Below are positions 29,612 to 40,500 of a DNA stretch of 64,000 nt, piece by piece. The translations under genes were made by a program, and so were the position numbers. Within the stretch, counting starts at the first letter, position 1. Each line of letters starts with the position of its first letter. The stretch is taken from contig NZ_JUHB01000001.1 in NCBI RefSeq assembly GCF_000799565.1, positions 3,847,501-3,911,500 of the forward strand, written 5' to 3'. Source of the DNA: Cellulophaga sp. Hel_I_12. GTDB lineage: Bacteria; Bacteroidota; Bacteroidia; Flavobacteriales; Flavobacteriaceae. The notes under the pieces are model-generated. The model worked only from the letters and a program-made list of their open reading frames with translations, made no database searches and was not told where the DNA came from.

Positions 29612-31252
29612 ATGATTAGAAAATTATTATTGATTATTTTCTTTTTACTTCTTGGCTACCCTATTTTGGCGCAGGTTACTGGTGACTATAGATCAAAAGC
29701 CTCTGGCAACTGGAGTAGTGCTACTACCTGGCAAATATATAATGGTTCTGCTTGGGTAAATGCTACCAATTACCCAGGCCAAAATAGTAATGTGGGCACG
29801 GTAACTATTGGTAGTGGTAATACAGTTACCTTAAATGTAGATATTACCATTTACACTATAAACAAACTTGTTATAGGAGATCGCTCTGGTGGCAACGATA
29901 CCCTGTCATTACCAGATAATGGGAGCTTTCAAGTTAATATTATGCAATTATCAGTGGAAAGTGATGGTATTTTATCTTGGGTCAAGAATGCCGATTTGTA
30001 TTTACCTGCAGGTGCCCAGATTTACAATAATGGAGGACAAATTACTACCGATAAGAATTGTAATTCCTCACAAAGCATATTTATTGGTAACGAAAAGTTT
30101 TCAAATTGTAACGGAAATGGAGGGGCCGATTTTTCTTTTGATGACGTAGAATCTGCACTTCCTCCTCCGACTAGCAATGGGAATATTACTGAGTGTGCCC
30201 AGAACCCTATACAGACCTTAACAGCTTCTGCCACACCACCGTCAGGTGCTTCTGTGGTTTGGTATACCGCTTCTAGTGGTGGTTCTCCAGTTTCTCCAAC
30301 ATTAAATACGGTTGGTAATGTCACCTATTACGGTGAAAGTGTAGATAATTCAAATTCTAGCCGTAGAAGCCTTTTTAGAACTGCTGTTACATTAACCATT
30401 CGTTCAAGCCCTACCATATCGGTCACCACTGCCCCTAATTGTGTTTTTGCTCTATTTTCGCCTACAACCTATAGATTGGAAGTAACGGTCAGTACAGGCA
30501 ATGTTACGAGCACGGCGGGTAACGTCACAAATGTTTCTGGTAATAGATGGTCAATCACCAATGTGCCAAATGGCAATAATATTGTAGTAACGGTAACTGC
30601 GGCCAATGGTTGTACCAATCAACTCCCAGTGACGGCACCTAATTGCTCTTGCCCTGTGGTCAATGCACCTACCAGCGGAGGTAATAGGTCGTATTGTGTT
30701 GGGGATCCAGTGCCAAGTATTACAGCGTCCGTAGGTTTGGGTGAAACGGTAGATTGGTACAGTGCGCCTAGTGGAGGAACCTCATTATTAATAGGTAATG
30801 CAACATATACCCCTTCCGCTCCAGGTACTTTTTATGCGGAGGCTAGGAATTCAACTACTAATTGTCGTAGTGGTTCAAGGACCGCAATAACGGTAACGCG
30901 TGATACACCCTCTACAGCAACTATTGGACCAGATCAATCTATTTTCACAGGAGGTAATGCAATTTTTACGGTCACTGCAACCAACGCCGATACCTATCAA
31001 TGGGAGGTCAGTACCAATGCAGGTGTCACTTTTAGTACAATAGTCAATGGTGCGGAATATGCAGGCACACAATCAACCGCGCTGACTGTAATAGCAGCAG
31101 GGGTAAATAAAAATGGGTACAGGTACCGTGTTTCAGCTTCGAAATCAGGATCGGCTTGTCTGCCTACAATTTCAGCTTCGGCATTATTGACAGTTAAGCT
31201 AACGAATGTAATAACTAATCGAAGAATAACATATCGGGTTGATAAAAACTAG
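29612..31252 (+). CDS. Secreted Ig-like (CHU-type) repeat protein with VITNRR tail
   Basis: A 546-aa exported protein with signal peptide MIRKLLLIIFFLLLGYPILA. An N-terminal beta-rich domain (GNWSSATTWQIYNGSAWVN, about residues 28-140) resembles domains common in Bacteroidota surface proteins. Two Ig-like_CHU-type units follow (ASVVWYTASSGGSPVS near 215 and VDWYSAPSGG near 390). A last Ig-like unit ([14 protein letters not shown]) is clearly homologous to the last Ig unit of the upstream protein. The chain ends [15 protein letters not shown]. No standard T9SS domain is seen. ATG 29579 would add 11 residues and is an alternative. The domain pair and tail suggest it and its neighbour share one export and anchoring route. 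Confidence 0.82.
   Translation: MIRKLLLIIFFLLLGYPILAQVTGDYRSKASGNWSSATTWQIYNGSAWVNATNYPGQNSNVGTVTIGSGNTVTLNVDITIYTINKLVIGDRSGGNDTLSLPDNGSFQVNIMQLSVESDGILSWVKNADLYLPAGAQIYNNGGQITTDKNCNSSQSIFIGNEKFSNCNGNGGADFSFDDVESALPPPTSNGNITECAQNPIQTLTASATPPSGASVVWYTASSGGSPVSPTLNTVGNVTYYGESVDNSNSSRRSLFRTAVTLTIRSSPTISVTTAPNCVFALFSPTTYRLEVTVSTGNVTSTAGNVTNVSGNRWSITNVPNGNNIVVTVTAANGCTNQLPVTAPNCSCPVVNAPTSGGNRSYCVGDPVPSITASVGLGETVDWYSAPSGGTSLLIGNATYTPSAPGTFYAEARNSTTNCRSGSRTAITVTRDTPSTATIGPDQSIFTGGNAIFTVTATNADTYQWEVSTNAGVTFSTIVNGAEYAGTQSTALTVIAAGVNKNGYRYRVSASKSGSACLPTISASALLTVKLTNVITNRRITYRVDKN
31208..31252 (+). other. C-terminal [11 protein letters not shown] tail, copy 2
   Basis: Codes for [14 protein letters not shown] and the stop, matching the tail at 29131 in its first 11 residues. 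Confidence 0.85.
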
Positions 31253-31572
31253 ATTTCGGTAGGCGTAAAACTATCTTAATTGGGTGTTTTTACAAAATAC
31301 TTGTAGTTAAAAGCATTAAAAATATATTTCCGGAATATCTTGTTTTTATTGGCGTTATCGGCAAAACGTATACGCCAAAATTGGAAAATGAGATGTAGGA
31401 AACCTCATGAAATACCCACTAGACCCATAAAAAATATACGTACACAACAATTATTTTCTTTCGGTGCAGCTTATGTTAATATTTGTAGAGTGTAGAAATA
31501 CCTAAGTTTTTAGGATTTGTACCTACGTCATAAATAACCATTTTGAGAATAGAAATAAAGTTAACCCCAATC
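31253..31572. other. Intergenic region before the 3612-aa repeat gene
   Basis: About 320 bp with no gene visible. It holds an imperfect stem (TTGGCGT 31349-31355 with ACGCCAA 31372-31378). No exact TAnnTTTG element was found, so the giant gene's promoter is not placed. Confidence 0.4.
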
Positions 31573-34500
31573 ATGAATAAAAAATTCTTCTTATTAGTCT
31601 TTCTTCTAATATCAACTGTTGCCTTTTCGCAAACTGTAGTTACTTTAGAAGATCAATGTAATTGCGAGGTATTAAGTGGTACAGCTGTAAATGCTCCAGG
31701 CGTTTCAACTCCTTCGGGAGCTGACATTGGTGATATTTATGTCAACACAAATACAGGTGTCATCTATTTTTGGGATGGTAATTCTTGGGAATTAACAAGT
31801 TCCGATAATCAGCAAATTCAAGATTTTAGCTTTAATGGCGCAACAAACCAATTAACACTAACTATCGAAAATGGCGGTTCTATTACTGTTGATTTAAGCA
31901 GTTTAAGTGATTCTTTAGCTGATACCAATACGACTAACACAAGTTTAACGGAAGACGGTACGAACCTTATCATCACCGATAGTGATAACAATACCGTGAC
32001 CTTAGCTTTAGCCGCTATTGCAGCGGTAACAGATACCAATACTACGAATGCAACTTTTGCAGTAGTAGGGACAGACTTAGTCATCACCGATAGTGAAGGC
32101 GCAACAGTTACAGTGGCCTTAGCCGATATTGCAGCGGTTACAAATACCAATACAACTAATACGAGTTTAACAGAAGACGGTACGAATCTTATCATCACAG
32201 ATAGCGACAACAATACGGTTACTTTAGCTTTAGCTGATATTGCAGCAGTAACAGATACCAATACTACGAATGCAACTTTTGGCGTAGTGGGGACAGATTT
32301 AGTCATTACCGATAGTGAAGGCGCAACAGTTACAGTAGCCTTAGCAGATATTGCAGCGGCCACCAATACCAATACAACTAATACGAGTTTAACAGAAGAC
32401 GGTACGAACCTTATCATCACGGATAGTGATAATAATACCGTGACCTTAGCTTTAGCTGATATTGCAGCAGTAACAGACACCAATACTACGAATGCAACTT
32501 TTGCCGTAGTGGGGACAGATTTAGTCATTACCGATAGTGAAGGCGCAACAGTTACAGTGTCCTTAGCCGATATTGCAGCGGCCACCAATACCAATACAAC
32601 TAATACGAGTTTAACAGAAGACGGTACGAACCTTATCATCACCGATAGTGATAATAATACCGTGACCTTAGCTTTAGCAGCTATTGCAGCGGTAACAGAC
32701 ACCAATACTACGAATGCAACTTTTGGCGTAGTGGGGACAGATTTAGTCATTACCGATAGTGAAGGTGCAACAGTTACAGTAGCCTTAGCAGATATTGCAG
32801 CGGCCACCAATACCAATACAACTAATACGAGTTTAACAGAAGACGGTACGAACCTTATCATCACCGATAGTGATAATAATACCGTGACCTTAGCTTTAGC
32901 TGATATTGCAGCAGTAACAGACACCAATACTACGAATGCAACTTTTGCCGTAGTGGGGACAGATTTAGTCATCACGGATTCAGAGAATAATACGGTAACG
33001 GTAGCCTTAGCTGATATTGCAGCGGCTACAAATACGGATGCTCAGACGATTGCATTAAACAATACAACCAACATCCTTACTTTAGGAAACGGAACAGCAG
33101 CAGATACGACCGTAGACTTAAGTGCTTATGTAAGTACTGATGATCAGAATTTAACCAGTGCTACGATAGATGGAAGTAATATTTTAACGATAGCGATTGA
33201 GAATGGTGATCCTGTAACGGTAGACTTAAGTGCTTATTTAGACAATACAGACGATCAGAATTTAACCAGTGCAAGTATCGATGCTAGTAATATTTTAACG
33301 ATAGCGATTGAAAATGGAGACCCTGTAACGGTGAACCTAAGTGCTTACTTAGACAACACGGATGCTCAGACGATTGCATTAAACAATACAACCAATATCC
33401 TTACTTTAGGAAACGGAACAGCAGCAGATACGACAGTAGACTTAAGTGCTTATGTAAGTACTGATGATCAGAACTTAACCAGTGCTACGATAGATGGAAG
33501 TAACATTTTAACGATAGCGATTGAGAATGGTGATCCAGTAACGGTAGACTTGAGTGCTTATTTAGATAATACCGATGAGCAGAATTTAACCAGTGCAAGT
33601 ATCGATGCTAGTAATATCTTAACGATAGCGATTGAGAATGGAGACCCTGTAACGGTGAACCTAAGTGCTTACTTAGACAATACGGATGCTCAGACGATTG
33701 CATTAAACAATACAACCAACATCCTTACTTTAGGAAACGGAACAGCAGCAGATACGACAGTAGACTTAAGTGCTTATGTAAGTACTGATGATCAGAACTT
33801 AACCAGTGCTACGATAGATGGAAGTAACATTTTAACGATAGCGATTGAGAATGGCGATCCAGTAACGGTAGACTTAAGTGCTTATTTAGATAATACAGAC
33901 GAGCAGAATTTAACCAGTGCAAGTATTGATGCTAGTAATATCTTAACGATAGCGATTGAGAATGGAGACCCTGTAACGGTAGACCTAAGTGCTTACTTAG
34001 ACAACACGGATGCTCAGACGATTGCATTAAACAATACAACCAACATCCTTACTTTAGGAAACGGAACAGCAGCAGATACGACCGTAGACCTAAGTGCTTA
34101 TGTAAGTACTGATGATCAAAACTTAACCAGTGCTACGATAGATGGAAGTAACATTTTAACGATAGCGATTGAGAATGGCGATCCAGTAACGGTAGACTTG
34201 AGTGCTTATTTAGACAATACAGACGAGCAGAATTTAACCAGTGCAAGTATTGATGCTAGTAATATTTTAACGATAGCGATTGAAAATGGAGACCCTGTAA
34301 CGGTAAACCTAAGTGCTTACTTAGACAACACGGATGCTCAGACGATTGCATTAAACAATACAACCAACATCCTTACTTTAGGAAACGGAACAGCAGCAGA
34401 TACGACCGTAGACTTAAGTGCTTATGTAAGTACTGATGATCAGAACTTAACCAGTGCTACGATAGATGGAAGTAATATTTTAACGATAGCGATTGAGAAT

Positions 34501-37500
34501 GGTGATCCAGTAACGGTAGACTTAAGTGCTTATTTAGATAATACAGACGAGCAGAATTTAACCAGTGCAAGTATTGATGCTAGTAATATCTTAACGATAG
34601 CGATTGAGAATGGAGACCCTGTAACGGTAGACCTAAGTGCTTACTTAGACAACACGGATGCTCAGACGATTGCATTAAACAATACAACCAACATCCTTAC
34701 TTTAGGAAACGGAACAGCAGCAGATACGACCGTAGACTTAAGTGCTTATGTGAGTACTGATGATCAGAACTTAACCAGTGCTACGATCGCAAGTAACATT
34801 TTAACGATAGCGATTGAGAATGGTGATCCAGTAACGGTAGACTTGAGTGCTTATTTAGATAATACCGATGAGCAGAATTTAACCAGTGCAAGTATCGATG
34901 CTAGTAATATTTTAACGATAGCGATTGAAAATGGAGACCCTGTAACGGTGAACCTAAGTGCTTACTTAGACAACACGGATGCTCAGACGATTGCATTAAA
35001 CAATACAACCAATATACTTACTTTAGGAAACGGAACAGCAGCAGATACGACCGTAGACTTAAGTGCTTATGTAAGTACTGATGATCAGAACTTAACCAGT
35101 GCTACGATAGATGGAAGTAACATTTTAACGATAGCGATTGAGAATGGTGATCCAGTAACGGTAGACTTGAGTGCTTATTTAGATAATACAGACGAGCAGA
35201 ATTTAACCAGTGCAAGTATTGATGCTAGTAATATCTTAACGATAGCGATTGAGAATGGAGACCCTGTAACGGTAGACCTAAGTGCTTATGTTGGTAGTGA
35301 TGATCAAACAGCATCAGAGGTACCATATACACCTTACAAGACTATTAATTCTACAGATACTCAGAATGCTCTTAATGAGATAAAAGATGAAATAGATGCT
35401 TTATCCTTGGCAGCGGGAGCAAATACTGATGATCAAATTATACAAAATTTTTCTGTAGATGCCGTCAATGGAAATTTGAGTATTCAAATAGAAGATGGTA
35501 ATACAGCTACAGTACCTTTAGCTGATATTGCAGCAGAAGTAAACACGGATGCTCAGACGATTGCATTAAACAATACAACCAACATCCTTACTTTAGGAAA
35601 CGGAACAGCAGCAGATACGACCGTAGACTTAAGTGCTTATGTAAGTACTGATGATCAGAACTTAACCAGTGCTACGATAGATGGAAGTAACATTTTAACG
35701 ATAGCGATTGAGAATGGTGATCCAGTAACGGTAGACTTGAGTGCTTATTTAGATAATACCGATGAGCAGAATTTAACCAGTGCAAGTATCGATGCTAGTA
35801 ATATCTTAACGATAGCGATTGAGAATGGAGACCCTGTAACGGTAAACCTAAGTGCTTACTTAGACAACACCGATGCTCAGACGATTGCATTAAACAATAC
35901 AACCAACATCCTTACTTTAGGAAACGGAACAGCAGCAGATACGACAGTAGACTTAAGTGGTTATGTGAGTACTGATGATCAGAACTTAACCAGTGCTACG
36001 ATAGATGGAAGTAACATTTTAACGATAGCGATTGAGAATGGTGATCCAGTAACGGTAGACTTGAGTGCTTACTTGGATAATACAGACGATCAGAATTTAA
36101 CCAGTGCAAGTATCGATGCTAGTAATATCTTAACGATAGCGATTGAGAATGGAGACCCTGTAACGGTAAACCTAAGTGCGTACTTAGACAATACGGATGC
36201 TCAGACGATTGCATTAAACAATACAACCAACATCCTTACTTTAGGAAACGGAACAGCAGCAGATACGACAGTAGACTTAAGTGCTTATGTAAGTACTGAT
36301 GATCAGAACTTAACCAGTGCTACGATAGATGGAAGTAACATTTTAACGATAGCGATTGAGAATGGTGATCCAGTAACGGTAGACTTAAGTGCTTATTTAG
36401 ACAATACAGACGATCAGAATTTAACCAGTGCAAGTATCGATGCTAGTAATATTTTAACGATAGCGATTGAAAATGGAGACCCTGTAACGGTGAACCTAAG
36501 TGCTTACTTAGACAACACGGATGCTCAGACGATTGCATTAAACAATACAACCAACATCCTTACTTTAGGAAACGGAACAGCAGCAGATACGACCGTAGAC
36601 TTAAGTGCTTATGTAAGTACTGATGATCAGAACTTAACCAGTGCTACGATAGATGGAAGTAACATTTTAACGATAGCGATTGAGAATGGCGATCCAGTAA
36701 CGGTAGACTTAAGTGCTTATTTAGACAATACAGACGATCAGAATTTAACCAGTGCAAGTATTGATGCTAGTAATATCTTAACGATAGCGATTGAGAATGG
36801 AGACCCTGTAACGGTAAACCTAAGTGCTTACTTAGACAACACCGATGCTCAGACGATTGCATTAAACAATACAACCAACATCCTTACTTTAGGAAACGGA
36901 ACAGCAGCAGATACGACCGTAGACTTAAGTGCTTATGTAAGTACTGATGATCAGAACTTAACCAGTGCTACGATAGATGGAAGTAACATTTTAACGATAG
37001 CGATTGAGAATGGTGATCCAGTAACGGTAGACTTGAGTGCTTATTTAGATAATACAGACGAGCAGAATTTAACCAGTGCAAGTATTGATGCTAGTAATAT
37101 CTTAACGATAGCGATTGAGAATGGAGACCCTGTAACGGTAGACCTAAGTGCTTATGTTGGTAGTGATGATCAAACAGCATCAGAGGTACCATATACACCT
37201 TACAAGACTATTAATTCTACAGATACTCAGAATGCTCTTAATGAGATAAAAGATGAAATAGATGCTTTATCCTTGGCAGCGGGAGCAAATACTGATGATC
37301 AAATTATACAAAATTTTTCTGTAGATGCCGTCAATGGAAATTTGAGTATTCAAATAGAAGATGGTAATACAGCTACAGTACCTTTAGCTGATATTGCAGC
37401 AGAAGTAAACACGGATGCTCAGACGATTGCATTAAACAATACAACCAACATCCTTACTTTAGGAAACGGAACAGCAGCAGATACGACCGTAGACTTAAGT

Positions 37501-40500
37501 GCTTATGTAAGTACTGATGATCAGAACTTAACCAGTGCTACGATAGATGGAAGTAACATTTTAACGATAGCGATTGAGAATGGTGATCCAGTAACGGTAG
37601 ACTTAAGTGCTTACTTGGATAATACAGACGAGCAGAATTTAACCAGTGCAAGTATCGATGCTAGTAATATCTTAACGATAGCGATTGAGAATGGAGACCC
37701 TGTAACGGTAAACCTAAGTGCTTACTTAGACAACACCGATGCTCAGACGATTGCATTAAACAATACAACCAACATCCTTACTTTAGGAAACGGAACAGCA
37801 GCAGATACGACCGTAGACTTAAGTGCTTATGTAAGTACTGATGATCAGAACTTAACCAGTGCTACGATAGATGGAAGTAACATTTTAACGATAGCGATTG
37901 AGAATGGTGATCCAGTAACGGTAGACTTGAGTGCTTATTTAGATAATACCGATGAGCAGAATTTAACCAGTGCAAGTATCGATGCTAGTAATATCTTAAC
38001 GATAGCGATTGAAAATGGAGACCCTGTAACGGTAAACCTAAGTGCTTACTTAGACAACACCGATGCTCAGACGATTGCATTAAACAATACAACCAACATC
38101 CTTACTTTAGGAAACGGAACAGCAGCAGATACGACCGTAGACTTAAGTGCTTATGTAAGTACTGATGATCAGAACTTAACCAGTGCTACGATCGCAAGTA
38201 ACATTTTAACGATAGCGATTGAGAATGGTGATCCAGTAACGGTAGACTTAAGTGCTTATTTAGATAATACCGATGAGCAGAATTTAACCAGTGCAAGTAT
38301 TGATGCTAGTAATATCTTAACGATAGCGATTGAAAATGGAGACCCTGTAACGGTAAACCTAAGTGCTTACTTAGACAACACCGATGCTCAGACGATTGCA
38401 TTAAACAATACAACCAACATCCTTACTTTAGGAAACGGAACAGCAGCAGATACGACCGTAGACTTAAGTGCTTATGTAAGTACTGATGATCAGAACTTAA
38501 CCAGTGCTACGATAGATGGAAGTAACATTTTAACGATAGCGATTGAGAATGGCGATCCAGTAACGGTAGACTTAAGTGCTTATTTAGACAATACAGACGA
38601 TCAGAATTTAACCAGTGCAAGTATTGATGCTAGTAATATCTTAACGATAGCGATTGAGAATGGAGACCCTGTAACGGTAAACCTAAGTGCTTACTTAGAC
38701 AACACCGATGCTCAGACGATTGCATTAAACAATACAACCAACATCCTTACTTTAGGAAACGGAACAGCAGCAGATACGACAGTAGACTTAAGTGGTTATG
38801 TGAGTACTGATGATCAGAACTTAACCAGTGCTACGATAGATGGAAGTAACATTTTAACGATAGCGATTGAGAATGGTGATCCTGTAACGGTAGACTTGAG
38901 TGCTTATTTAGATAATACAGACGAGCAGAATTTAACCAGTGCAAGTATCGATGCTAGTAATATCTTAACGATAGCGATTGAAAATGGAGACCCTGTAACG
39001 GTAAACCTAAGTGCGTACTTAGACAATACGGATGCTCAGACGATTGCATTAAACAATACAACCAACATCCTTACTTTAGGAAACGGAACAGCAGCAGATA
39101 CGACCGTAGACTTAAGTGCTTATGTAAGTACTGATGATCAGAACTTAACCAGTGCTACGATAGATGGAAGTAACATTTTAACGATAGCGATTGAGAATGG
39201 TGATCCAGTAACGGTAGACTTAAGTGCTTACTTGGATAATACAGACGAGCAGAATTTAACCAGTGCAAGTATCGATGCTAGTAATATCTTAACGATAGCG
39301 ATTGAGAATGGAGACCCTGTAACGGTAAACCTAAGTGCTTACTTAGACAACACCGATGCTCAGACGATTGCATTAAACAATACAACCAACATCCTTACTT
39401 TAGGAAACGGAACAGCAGCAGATACGACCGTAGACTTAAGTGCTTATGTAAGTACTGATGATCAGAACTTAACCAGTGCTACGATAGATGGAAGTAACAT
39501 TTTAACGATAGCGATTGAGAATGGTGATCCAGTAACGGTAGACTTGAGTGCTTATTTAGATAATACAGACGAGCAGAATTTAACCAGTGCAAGTATCGAT
39601 GCTAGTAATATCTTAACGATAGCGATTGAGAATGGAGACCCTGTAACGGTAAACCTAAGTGCGTACTTAGACAACACCGATGCTCAGACGATTGCATTAA
39701 ACAATACAACCAACATCCTTACTTTAGGAAACGGAACAGCAGCAGATACGACCGTAGACTTAAGTGCTTATGTAAGTACTGATGATCAGAACTTAACCAG
39801 TGCTACGATAGATGGAAGTAACATTTTAACGATAGCGATTGAGAATGGTGATCCAGTAACGGTAGACTTGAGTGCTTACTTGGATAATACAGACGATCAG
39901 AATTTAACCAGTGCAAGTATTGATGCTAGTAATATCTTAACGATAGCGATTGAGAATGGAGACCCTGTAACGGTAAACCTAAGTGCTTACTTAGACAACA
40001 CGGATGCTCAGACGATTGCATTAAACAATACAACCAACATCCTTACTTTAGGAAACGGAACAGCAGCAGATACGACCGTAGACTTAAGTGCTTATGTAAG
40101 TACTGATGATCAGAACTTAACCAGTGCTACGATAGATGGAAGTAACATTTTAACGATAGCGATTGAGAATGGTGATCCTGTAACGGTAGACTTGAGTGCT
40201 TATTTAGATAATACAGACGAGCAGAATTTAACCAGTGCAAGTATCGATGCTAGTAATATCTTAACGATAGCGATTGAAAATGGAGACCCTGTAACGGTAA
40301 ACCTAAGTGCGTACTTAGACAATACGGATGCTCAGACGATTGCATTAAACAATACAACCAACATCCTTACTTTAGGAAACGGAACAGCAGCAGATACGAC
40401 CGTAGACTTAAGTGCTTATGTAAGTACTGATGATCAGAACTTAACCAGTGCTACGATAGATGGAAGTAACATTTTAACGATAGCGATTGAGAATGGTGAT

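Noticed and set aside
30022-30324. Reverse-strand 100-codon frame inside the Ig-like protein gene
   Set aside because: It has no start context or recognisable domain and is fully covered by a plus-strand gene with signal peptide and Ig-like units.
31349-31378. Inverted repeat TTGGCGT / ACGCCAA as a terminator for the Ig-like protein gene
   Set aside because: The arms are only 7 bp with a 16-bp loop and there is no T-run; it is kept as a note in the intergenic entry only.
31818-32975. A 385-codon open frame on the reverse strand, with a second of 316 codons at 40725-41675
   Set aside because: Both are antisense to the giant repeat gene. Low stop-codon density there follows from the repeat composition, and the peptides are Val/Ser/Ala repeats with no domain.
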